Assembly: GCF_037975245.1 (NCBI RefSeq)
Contig: NC_092572.1
Coordinates: 15,568,269-15,632,268, forward strand
Reading direction: 5' to 3'
From: Apostichopus japonicus
Taxonomy: Eukaryota > Echinodermata > Holothuroidea > Aspidochirotida > Stichopodidae
DNA: 64,000 bases
Both the position numbers and the translations under genes were made by a program. Shown in pieces: positions 1-7,790 of the stretch. Numbering within the stretch: position 1 is the stretch's first letter; each line of letters begins with the position of its first letter. The notes under the pieces are model-generated. The model ran no database searches. It had not been told where the DNA came from and saw only the letters and a program-made list of their open reading frames with translations.

Positions 1-313
1 AAGAACTGGTTATGAGTAATGCAGTAAACTATTGGCATCTTCAGAGTGGCCGTGTGGTTTAATCAGGAGATTCTTTTAGCACTTCTTTCAAAACAAGTAA
101 GTTAAGCACTGAGATAACACCTGGTCTTGGATGCACTGACCGTTATCCCACTAACATTTTATTAACATTAACTTATAAAACAACTTCAAGAAATTCCTGT
201 AACCATTTGGCCGCTTTCTGGGTCACAGGTAAAACTGAGAACAAATGCAGGTCTGCATAACTAACTTCAAAAATATGTTATGTAAAGTAAAAACAAAGTA
301 GATGGATATATAC
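1..313. other. Non-coding stretch, probable intron
   Basis: AT-rich sequence with no reading frame that I recognise. It lies on the downstream side of the minus-strand integrase exon and starts, on that strand, with a GTATAT donor, so it is probably intron. I looked for the next integrase segment (the second catalytic Asp region) on the minus strand and did not find it. Confidence 0.4.
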
Positions 314-471
314 CTGGCCATGATTTCAAACAGAAAGTTTGCAACAGTTTATGCTGTTTTGTCTCTTACAGCAACAGCCTCTGGCCATTTTGAAAAATAG
401 TCACATAGGGTTATGATGTACTTATTTCCATTGATGGTCTCTGCAAGGGGTCCAATCATATCCACACCCAC
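314..471 (-). pseudogene. Integrase-core exon (Gypsy/GIN1-like), with stop codon
   Basis: Read on the minus strand, this 158-nt segment encodes a piece of a retroviral-type integrase core. It opens with VGVDMIGPLAET, which contains the first catalytic Asp of the DDE triad, followed by NGNKYIITLCDYFSKWPEAVAV and then TVANFLFEIMAR. This is the pattern of Gypsy-class integrases and of host genes derived from them (GIN1-like, KRBA2-like). The segment is bounded by splice signals: a T10 tract plus AG at 483-472 on the upstream side and CAG|GTATAT at 316-308 on the downstream side. An element proper would not need introns here, so a domesticated or captured gene is likely. An in-frame TAA at 349-351 interrupts it at a position where the family has a sense codon. 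It could therefore be a pseudogene, a polymorphic null or a sequence error. The rest of the gene is not visible in the window. Confidence 0.65.
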
Positions 472-1229
472 CTAAAAAAAAAAGGAAAATAGCATTCAGA
501 ACCAGACACAATCATACCAACTGATGTTCAAGTGGTTTATGTCTGAGTTTTGTAGACAATATACTGCTATTAAGGATTTCCAATCATGCTGAAAAATACT
601 TATTGAAAGTTAACAAAAGATTACTCGATGACTGAATGTGCTAAAAGCAGGTATTCTTACACTGCTAATAAGGTGCGTAAAATCAACAATTCTTGTACAG
701 AACAGAATGCTGTATCAAAGTTTGCAAATACTTTTGATACTGGACAGTGAAGCTTTTTTAATTTCAATGACTTAAATTGCATGATTTTGGCTTTTCTTGA
801 TTTAAAAGTATTACTGCTAGGTGCTTACCCTAGGAGTATCTTAGGCTAAGCCATTACCATCTTCCATATACTTATATTGCAATACCAACTGACTCGACCT
901 GTTGTTGGCCAAAAAAGGGGATATTGAATATCTATCCCATTTGGTAATGCTAGGCATACTTAATGCTCCTCTGCACAAATTCATGATTAAACACACAGAG
1001 TATTATTTCAGTGGTCAAGCCAAACATGTCTTCAAGCACAGGAAAGTAGTGCTGGCCATTAGATTTAGAGCACTTATGTTTACAATCATACATGTTGACT
1101 GGTGAATTAATTAGGTGCGCTCAAGGATGAATCCTTGTGGCAGTATTTGGGGTAGTTTATCAAGTTACAAATTCTTAATGCTCGAGTGAATTTGAGAAGG
1201 ACTGTTTATCTATAGACATGTCTTGGCCT
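472..1229. other. Non-coding stretch, no feature recognised
   Basis: AT-rich sequence upstream, on the minus strand, of the integrase exon. The T10 tract next to the acceptor AG (474-483) belongs to that exon's splice site. An open stretch of 67 codons at 902-1105 on the plus strand has no motif or codon pattern that suggests a gene. I see no RNA gene here. Confidence 0.4.
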
Positions 1230-1730
1230 TCATGCATAGCATTAGAACTAGTAATATGTATTGCTATGCCCATAGTAGTACTAGTAGTAGGCTACTTCTT
1301 ATGGCCATATTCAACTTCAATTCCTATGATTGAGATACACAGCTAATTGTCTGCATATAGGTCCATTAGGCCTAACTCAGCCCAGCTACAGTCAGACTTT
1401 AGAATCTTGGTTACATTGGTTGCACTGGTATAACTACTGTAGCCTAGGTCTAGGCTAGGCTTGTTATAACTCAGTCGTATAACTCAGTCGTAGGCCTAGA
1501 CATAGGAAGCCATAGGCCTATGCTTGTTTGCTTTGATCTCATATAAGTAGTAAGCCAAGCCTAATATGGAACTAAACAGGAAATCCTGGACTTTATGACC
1601 AAAACATGCCGATCTACTCTTACTGTCGTAATACTAGTTGTTGAAGCCTAGCCTAGTACCGATTAGTAGTAGTGCCTATGGCCCTATGCCTATCCCCACC
1701 TCAAACAGCTTGGTAGGCCTCTAGACCGTC
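1230..1730. repeat. TAGGCCT-rich simple-sequence region
   Basis: The palindromic motif TAGGCCT(A) occurs at 1367-1374, 1491-1498, 1513-1520 and 1714-1720. Related CCTAGG/CTAGGC strings lie between them, for example at 1438-1460. A 13-bp unit, TATAACTCAGTCG, is tandemly duplicated at 1465-1490. This may be low-complexity decay or a dispersed motif of the host genome; no protein or RNA gene is seen. Confidence 0.45.
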
Positions 1731-2813
1731 ATGCAGTTGAAATTTTGTCTCCCAAATCTTTCGTCTTTGTAGAAACGAACTCCATCTCCATTTCGGTGGC
1801 TACATCAGGCCGCACAGCAAGGCAAGATGTTTTCTTTAAAACAATACAAAACCATTGTTAGCCTACGCACGTTTTATACAAAATATGTTTTTGTAAAATT
1901 GTATGGCAGTGTCGTCTGCACATTTCAAAAAAGTGTTTTGATTTAGGGTGGCATACTCCTATTAGAGTCGATATCGATCCGCCCGATTGTTATTCTATCT
2001 CGGGAAATGTTCCAAAAAGCATCAGGAGAACATCTTTTTTTGACCCGTTATCAATCTTGATTTTTTTGTGTGTGGCTTGCATGTTGAAGAGCATGAATGA
2101 CTAGAATGTCTTTACATATGTTATGTTTCTTGCTTGACATCTTAATTGTTTATTTTAAAAACGTATGAAAACAGAAATTAAGTAATAAGATCCTTCAAGA
2201 AGCTATTAAGTGCATGGATGGGAGCTAGGGGGCTGGGGAGTTTTGTAGTTGAGCCAAAATTGGTTCAATTTAAAGGCATTGGAGAGTCGCCCAAAACCAC
2301 GTTCGGCGATCTGAAAAAGTTAACTTTCCGTGGCTTGCAAGTGACGATTTGTTCGTGTCGCTACAAAGTGCAGACAGTACAGTACGGTAATGAAACGTGA
2401 TACCTTGTTATATTTTAGCTGGACCTAAGATGTCCATCACTGTATTGTCTGTACACTGTGTTGTAGGTATTGACCGCAGCTGTATGCACTGACTGTACAC
2501 TAGTGTCTAATTACCGATGGTAGCAAGCTGTGTGTGTGTATTTTCTGGGATCGATGGTGGTGTCCAACACATCTCATTCGAAACTAGGTCAGATTACCGG
2601 CATTATACGTTTCTTTTTGCGCGAGTCTTCGCACCCTATAAGTCCCCTTTAGGCCAAGAGAGGAGATGCTTATCCAACCAATTTAACATAGCCCTCTCTT
2701 ACGCGAAGAGAACGATGAAACTCTTTTTAACAGTATTTTTATTGATGAGGATATTAGATAGACAGAGATTTATTTCATCCATAAGATATGGACATTTTTC
2801 CTCTCTCACTAAT

Positions 2814-2816
<3 letters not shown>
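1731..2816. other. Non-coding stretch, no feature recognised
   Basis: The region contains short open stretches (60 codons at 2218-2400, and a frame from 2517 that runs into the TA microsatellite) without recognisable domains. The block around 2270-2400 is more CpG-rich than its surroundings and could be a promoter-proximal exon or an old repeat, but nothing decides between these. Confidence 0.3.

Positions 2817-2884
<68 letters not shown>
2817..2884. repeat. (TA)34 microsatellite
   Basis: An uninterrupted run of 34 TA dinucleotides. It abuts the 3' tail of the minus-strand LINE that starts at 2886. It may be the original target or a later expansion at the tail. It can extrude as a cruciform and its length is probably polymorphic. 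Confidence 0.95.
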
Positions 2885-2888
<4 letters not shown>

Positions 2889-2945
2889 TTCATTCATTCA
2901 TTTATTTGTTTTTTTTTTCACATAAATATTACAATGTGAATGGAA

Positions 2946-2986
2946 GTCTTCTGAAAAGCCTATGCTGGCTTAACAAAACAGAAGAC
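2946..2986 (-). other. LINE 3' UTR hairpin, copy 1
   Basis: An 8-bp outer stem (2946-2953 with 2979-2986) and a 5-bp inner stem (2956-2960 with 2967-2971) enclose a 6-nt loop. The same structure exists in the second LINE fragment at 5342-5382. The innermost outer-stem pair changes from G-C here to A-T there, which keeps the pairing. LINEs commonly use a 3'-terminal RNA structure for recognition by their own reverse transcriptase, so this is a plausible recognition element. Confidence 0.6.
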
Positions 2987-3091
2987 TCCCATGAAGAAAA
3001 GATAGAAAATAGTGAAAATAATGTTAATAACAATACGTATACGCTTCAATATGTGAATATGCTGCTATGCGACTATGCAGCTAAATCATAA

Positions 3092-3686
3092 TTAATAAGA
3101 CATGATAATTTCTTTAGTAAGACATTTACTAAATGTGGAGTTTGTTTTCTTAGTTTTTAAAGTTATTGACAGTGAATTCCAAATTTTGGTTGCACGGTTT
3201 CTGAGGCTTAACATACCAATGCGTGTTTTATATGATTTATAATGTGCGTTGCTAGCCGTTCTGGTATTATGATTATGGAAATCTGTGTTGCTACTTATAA
3301 TTTCGAAAACTGATTGGCAATGATCCATTCCAAGCCTTGTATGTAAATGTTGCAATATTAACTTTTATAATGTCATCTAATTTCAATAAATTGAGTTTCT
3401 TAAAGAGGGGGCTTGTATGTTCACGGGTTGCTGCGTGAGATATATGACGTATTGCACTCATTTGAAGTAATTTAAGGTGACTTAAATGAGAAACACTTGT
3501 ACCAGACCAGATAACCAAGCAGCAATACAGACATCAGTGGTGCTATTAAAGTTTGATCAAGCATTCTGAGTATATTCTGGGGAAGGAAATGTTTTAGCTT
3601 TGCTAAAATTCCTGCACCTCTTGCAACGCTGTTGCAAACTTTTGTAATATGGTCACTCCATGGAAGTTTACTATCAATATTAACCC
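3092..3686 (-). pseudogene. LINE C-terminal domain, frameshifted
   Basis: This continues the reverse transcriptase reading frame of 3687-5030 in other frames. After the stop at 3687, the neighbouring frame reads TKFLGVNIDSKLPWSDHI, the conserved start of the segment after the palm/thumb in CR1/Jockey LINEs. It then runs through a region ending near 3540, shifts again to a frame reading SPLFKKLNLLKLDDII (3291-3518), and shifts once more to NHNTRTASNAHYKS and KIWNSLS before a stop at 3092. These are the usual C-terminal landmarks of the family (PLFKELNIL, NTR and IWN motifs). At least three frameshifts are needed to read through, so the product is not made. Confidence 0.75.
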
Positions 3687-5030
3687 CTAGAAATTTTGTA
3701 CTTGTTTCATTACTTTACCGTCCATAATTATGTCATTATTCCAGTTAAGCGTTCTTCTTCCATTAAATACTATATAGTTAGTTTTGTCTGCATTAAGTGA
3801 TAACTTATTAGCAGCAAACCAGTTAGTAAATTTAGTTAATTCAGTAGAGACAGTATCATGTATTCTATGTACGTTTTCGAACTCGAAGAAAATATTGGTA
3901 TCATCAGCAAACAAAATAGTCTTGGCAATTTTTGACACCTGGCAAATGTCATTGACATATATTATGAACAACAGTGGTCCTAATATTGAGCCCTGTGGAA
4001 CACCACAACGGGTTACAGCGTGTTCGGATTTAGAGTTTTTATATGAAGTATACTGATGTCTATTGGATAAATAGCTGCTCAACCAGTCAAGGGTTGTTCC
4101 CCTTACACCATACAAAGATAATTTACTTAGCACAATGGTATGGTCAATAGTATCAAATGCCTTGGAGAGATCAAGGAACACTCCAATGCATATTTTGGTA
4201 TTATCAAGACTAGTACATATTTTTTCAATAGCATTTGCCAAAGCAAGTTCTGTAGAATGCTTTGGGCGGAAGCCATATTGATCATTGCACAGGATATTAA
4301 ACTTGGTTAGAAACTTAAAGATACGATTGTACATAAGCCTTTCAATAATTTTTGAAAAACATGATAATAAAGAAATAGGACGGTAATTTTCATATACATC
4401 TTGGTCACCTTTTTTAAAAATTGGTATAACCTTAGCAATCTTTAGTTTATCTGGAAATGTACCAGACGTAAAAGATAAATTACAAATATAAGTCAATGGT
4501 TTGGCGATAAAGTGAATAACATTTCTTATTATATCTGGTTTAAAATCGTCATATCCCGCTGCTTTTTTTTTTGGTTTCAGGCTGGAAATAGCAACTATTG
4601 AAAGTTCTTCCTCACTGACAGGATTAATGAACATAGATTGACTGTTTCTGTTATTATTATGAATAATATATTCTGTTCTACCTTTATTTGTAATATTTCT
4701 TGCAAGTGAGGGTCCAATGTTTACAAAATATTTGTTAAAGTAGCTGGCCATGTCATTCTCGTTGCTGATTTCTTGATCACCAGTTTTAAAAGCAGCATGA
4801 TATCCACCTTTTTTTCGGTTGGTGTTTAGAACTTCGTTAATTGTATTCCAAGTTACACTTATATTATTTCTATTATTTTTGAATTTATCATAGAAATACA
4901 ATCTTTTAGAAAATCTAATAATATGGTTAAGCTTATTGCGATAATGCTTATACGTAGCCTTGTAAACATTAGTAGGTGCTGTTAAATAACTTTTAAAGAG
5001 CTTGTTCTTTCTTTTGATAGATGTCAACAT
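3687..5030 (-). pseudogene. LINE reverse transcriptase (CR1/Jockey group)
   Basis: The 447-codon open part of a non-LTR reverse transcriptase, which in the intact element copies its RNA by target-primed reverse transcription. Landmarks in order are RPISLLSCFSKIIERLMYNR (about residues 217-236), YGFRPKHSTELAL (about 254-266), FLDLSKAFDTIDH (about 284-296), CGVPQGSILGPLLFIIYVND (about 343-362) and the catalytic FADDTNIFF (about 374-382). The methionine at 5030 is internal: the frame is open further upstream to a stop at 5178-5180. Beyond that stop the same frame continues to about 5278 (NSRPMNFMYRRNYKPDN and so on), so the TGA at 5178-5180 is a nonsense mutation within the coding region. The frame ends at 3687 by frameshift. 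The endonuclease is absent. The catalytic residues look intact, but the copy as a whole is inactive. Confidence 0.85.
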
Positions 5031-5278
5031 TCCAGTTGTAATCCATGGATGTTTCTTTTTACGTCGTTTCCTTTTGCTTACATAACATATTGGAAAACAA
5101 TTATTATAGGTATAATTAAAGGATTCAAAGAAAGTGTCGTAAGCAGCATTAACATCAGTTTGGCTTAAAACATCGTTTCAGTTTTTGTTTTCGATTTCAT
5201 AGTTAAAACGCCTGATGTTATCTGGTTTATAATTTCGCCTGTACATGAAGTTCATTGGTCTGCTATTCTTGGTAGGAA
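5031..5278 (-). pseudogene. LINE endonuclease-RT linker with nonsense codon
   Basis: On the minus strand this is the same frame as the reverse transcriptase below it. The part next to 5030 reads KKKHPWITTGML, the conserved PWIT motif between the endonuclease and reverse transcriptase in CR1/Jockey LINEs. Upstream of it come NDVLSQTDVNAAYDTFFES and then NYKPDNIRRFNYEIENKN. A TGA at 5178-5180 lies between these two blocks. Sequence similarity to the family fades at about 5278, where the second LINE fragment's tail begins. Confidence 0.65.
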
Positions 5279-5280
5279 TT

Positions 5281-5544
5281 TGGTTTGATTTGATTTGGTT
5301 TATTTTGTTTTTTCACGTGCAAATATACAAGGTGAAAGGAAGTCTTCTATAAAGCATACAATAGCTTAATAATGTAGAAGACTCCCTGAAGAAAGAAAAG
5401 AGAAGAAAAAATTAAAAATCAAATTAAACGTTTCGACAATAAATCAATTATATGATAGTTTAATTAATATGATCAAGCCATTAACTAAATGTGGAGCTTG
5501 TTTTCTTAGTTTTCAAAGTTATTGACAGTGAATTCCAAATTTTG
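5281..5544 (-). mobile_element. 3' end of a second LINE copy, same family
   Basis: This aligns with 2903-3190 in the same orientation. It has the same 3' UTR hairpin, the same stretch encoding KIWNSLSITLKTKKT on the minus strand (about 5480-5544), and a 3' tail of GATTT-type repeats (5281-5303) in place of CATT repeats. Only the last 20 or so codons and the 3' UTR remain, so it is a heavily 5'-truncated insertion. Similarity stops abruptly at about 5544, just before the short repeats that flank the DIRS fragment. Confidence 0.75.
5342..5382 (-). other. LINE 3' UTR hairpin, copy 2
   Basis: Outer stem 5342-5349 with 5375-5382 (8 bp) and inner stem 5352-5355 with 5364-5367 (4 bp). It is homologous to the hairpin at 2946-2986, with one compensatory pair change and otherwise a diverged loop and spacer. 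Confidence 0.6.
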
Positions 5545-5550
5545 AATTAT

Positions 5551-5596
5551 TGGTAACTTTAAAAAGAGAGATTGTATAATTGAGGATTAGCTTCAG
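5551..5596. repeat. Left flanking repeat of DIRS block (15 bp direct, 27 bp inverted)
   Basis: 5551-5565 is identical to 6028-6042 in direct orientation (TGGTAACTTTAAAAA). 5570-5596 is the exact reverse complement of 6043-6069, which lies in the first coding part of the L1/Tx1-type LINE. So a piece of that LINE's 5' end exists here inverted, 430 bp away. This could be a 5' inversion made during LINE insertion or a snap-back repair event. Confidence 0.85.
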
Positions 5597-6027
5597 AAAA
5601 CTACTCAAACCTATTCTGGCTGAGCTCAGGAAATTGGGTATTTCTTGCCTGAGCTACATTGATGATATTTATATCCAGGCTAATACCAAAAGTGCATGTG
5701 TTTCTGCAGTGCATACGCCTATTATTCAGTACCTATTAGTTCTTTAAGTCGAAAATTTTTGAGACTTGCGTTCAAAGACAAACTTTATCAGTATACTTGC
5801 CTACAAAATGGGATGGCCTCAGCACCTCGCATTTTTACTAAACTACTCAAACCTATTCTGGCTGAACTCAGGAAATTGGGTATTTCTTGCCTGAGCTACA
5901 TTGATGATATTTATATCCAGGCTTTTTTTATTTTCAAAGTATGGAAAGTAAGAATGTAATGCATTCTCATGCAGGATTATTAGAACATAATTTTCCCTCC
6001 CAGAAGTTCGTGGTGTTCAATCGCATA
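5597..6027 (+). mobile_element. Rearranged DIRS-type retrotransposon fragment
   Basis: Pieces of a reverse transcriptase of the DIRS/Ngaro (tyrosine-recombinase retrotransposon) type. A 94-bp segment occurs twice, at 5598-5691 and 5840-5933, with one visible mismatch. Each copy encodes KLLKPILAELRKLGISCLSY followed by IDDIYIQ. The segment between them starts with YYSVPI. The arrangement is what a 242-bp tandem duplication with a truncated first copy would leave. After 5933 a different sequence follows, and the stretch around 5978-6015 reads LLEHNFPSQKFVVF in one frame, which may be a further downstream DIRS piece. No recombinase or terminal repeats are seen. Confidence 0.6.
5717..5950 (+). 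pseudogene. DIRS-type reverse transcriptase fragment
   Basis: The frame reads YYSVPISSLSRKFLRLAF, KDKLYQYTCLQNGMASAPRI, FTKLLKPILAEL and then the catalytic box YIDDIYI. This order (YSVPI, KFLRF, YQFTCLPFGLSSAPRVFTK, YLDDILI) is characteristic of DIRS/Ngaro reverse transcriptases; YIDD takes the place of the usual YLDD. Only about 75 codons survive, with neither the start nor the end of the domain. The methionine at 5696 is fortuitous and lies before the junction with the preceding fragment. Confidence 0.65.
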
Positions 6028-6069
6028 TGGTAACTTTAAAAACTGAAGCTAATCCTCAATTATACAATC
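6028..6069. repeat. Right flanking repeat of DIRS block
   Basis: Partner of the repeats at 5551-5596: 6028-6042 is a 15-bp direct copy, and 6043-6069 is a 27-bp inverted copy. The sequence is in frame with the LINE linker, so the original is probably this copy and the left one is derived. Confidence 0.8.
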
Positions 6070-7790
6070 AATACAATTATACAACAAAACAAATTGACTA
6101 CGAGAAATACAAAGCTCAAAAATTTTCCGATTACGACTGTACCCATTTTAAAAACCTAGAAGATGAGTCGAACCAACTTTCATTAAGAGAATTACAAGGA
6201 ACCTTCCTCAGGTCTAAAATTCAGTGGCACGAGGAGGGTGAAAAATCAACAAAGTTTTTCTTTAATCTTGAAAAACCAACGAAAAAAATGAAGGTAATGA
6301 AACAACTACTAACTGACCAGAGCATAATCATCACCGATCAACACGAAATTATGAAAGAACAAGTAAAGTTTTATACAAACCTCTACCAAGCCGGAGAAAC
6401 CGACAACGAATCGCGGAATCAGATACTTTGTGAACTCAGAAGATTTCTCTCGCCAATGGACGATGAAGCATAAGAAGCAAATATTTCATTAGATGAGTTG
6501 AAAGCCGCTCTGTTAGCAATGGAACCGAACAAAAGTCCAGGACTAGATGGACTAACTGCTGAATTTTACAAAGTGTTTTGGCGGGATTTTATCGATATTT
6601 TTACTAGACTCATTGAGACATCATTCCATGACAACGAACTCTGTGAATCCATGAAAATAAGTATACTTACCCTTATACCCAAGAAAGGAGATCTTCGTAG
6701 TTTAAATAATTGGAGGCCAATAAGCCTCTCAAATGTCGATTACAAAATGATTGCAAAAGCCTGCCAAACGAATCACAAGTATCAGTAAGAATATTATTTC
6801 AGAAGATCAAACGTGTTGTATTCAATCAAGAGATATTTCTGAAAACGTGCTTAGTATGCAAAATGTAATTGAGTATGTAAATTCATATAATAAACCAGGT
6901 TTTACTCTTAAAATAGACCAATATAAAGCCTTTGACAGAGTTGACCATAACTACCTCTTCGAAGTCGCTGAAAAATTGGGTTTTGGCCCTAAGCTCCTAA
7001 AATGGATCAAACTGTTTTTTACCAATATCAAGGGCCGAATCAAGCACAATGGTTATATATCCGATCCCTTCCCTGTCAAAAGGGGTGTTCGGCAGGGCTG
7101 CCCACTCTCAGCCATGCTCTATGTTCTCTGTGCCGAACCGTTTCTTGGAGCTATAATTAATTGTCCATATATTCATGGTATTAAATTTTGTGAAGTCGAA
7201 GCCAAAATTTTTCAGCACGCGGACGACACTACCTTTTTCGTGTCTAGTATCACAAGTATTTATTCTATTTTTAACATCATTAAATTGTATGAACGTGCTT
7301 CTGGCTCTAGTTGTAATATTGATAAAACTGAATTACTTAGCATTGGGTGCAGCCATGTTAATCCCAGCAATTTCGACTTCCCTGTGAGGAAAGATTTCAT
7401 TACAGTATTAGGTGTTGCTATTGGTAACGATAAAAAATCAATCGAAAAAGAAAATTGGGAGAAAAAAGTTACCTCCTGCCGTAAATTACTAAATACCTTT
7501 TTACCTTTTAAATACCTTTTAAATTATCTTTTAAGGGTAAATCTCTCATAATAAATTCGCTCATCGTAACTCGCTTAGTATATTTGACCACTGTTTTACC
7601 AGTCCCTGATTGGTTTATCACCACATTACGTCAGAGTGTAGAAGATTTTATCTGGAGAGGTAAAAAACCTTCTATTAAGTATCTTAACTTGCTTTCACCA
7701 ATCGACAGAGGGGGATTCAGTTTGAGCGACATTGAATTAACAAGCGATGCTCTTAGAATTAAATTTTGTAGTCAGATATTAAGCAATAAT
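6028..7790 (+). pseudogene. L1/Tx1-type RT, first (left) copy
   Basis: The frame begins in the pre-RT linker and reads LRSKIQWHEEGEKSTKFFFN (about 6210-6265), an L1-type landmark. A TAA at 6471-6473 interrupts it. It continues as KAALLAMEPNKSPGLDGL and IPKKGDLRSLNNWRPISL (6498-6730). A 2-bp deletion near 6755 (relative to the second copy) shifts the frame. It then resumes through KIDQYKAFDRVDHNYLFEVA, GVRQGCPLSAMLYVL and the catalytic HADDTTFF (6751-7245), up to a stop at 7551. Around 7496-7535 a slippage-like block of repeated CCTTTTAAAT replaces coding sequence found in the second copy. The copy stops at 7790 in mid-domain and the sequence jumps back to the equivalent of 6267. The catalytic Asp pair is present; the box starts with His in place of the common Phe. 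Confidence 0.8.

Larger units (their letters stand above)
2886..5280 (-). mobile_element. CR1/Jockey-group LINE, 5'-truncated
   Basis: A non-LTR retrotransposon lying on the minus strand. Reading from its truncated 5' end at about 5280, it has the linker after the endonuclease, the reverse transcriptase, a C-terminal region, a 3' UTR of about 200 bp with a hairpin, and a 3' tail of (AATG)4 (2887-2902 as CATT). The tail is a microsatellite and not a plain poly(A), as in many CR1/Jockey-superfamily LINEs. The endonuclease domain is missing. The 5' break coincides with the 3' end of a second copy of the same family, so one copy probably inserted beside or into the other. It is dead: at least one nonsense codon and several frameshifts break the frame. 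Confidence 0.8.

Noticed and set aside
48-95. A-box-like TGGCCGTGTGG, possible tRNA-Ser gene
   Set aside because: Ten of eleven positions fit, but no B-box, T-arm or acceptor pairing follows within 120 bp.
902-1105. 67-codon plus-strand frame
   Set aside because: No motif, no splice or start context, and composition like the surrounding non-coding DNA.
1735-1782. Minus-strand ATGGAGATGGAG frame as first exon of the integrase gene
   Set aside because: Only about 20 codons before a stop and no donor site in place; not supportable.
2218-2400. 60-codon plus-strand frame in a CpG-richer block
   Set aside because: No recognisable product; could be a first exon but nothing in the sequence supports that.
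2517-2939. 140-codon plus-strand frame
   Set aside because: A large part is translated TA microsatellite (YIYIYI) and LINE tail.
3784-4056. Plus-strand frame of 90 codons
   Set aside because: Antisense of the LINE reverse transcriptase.
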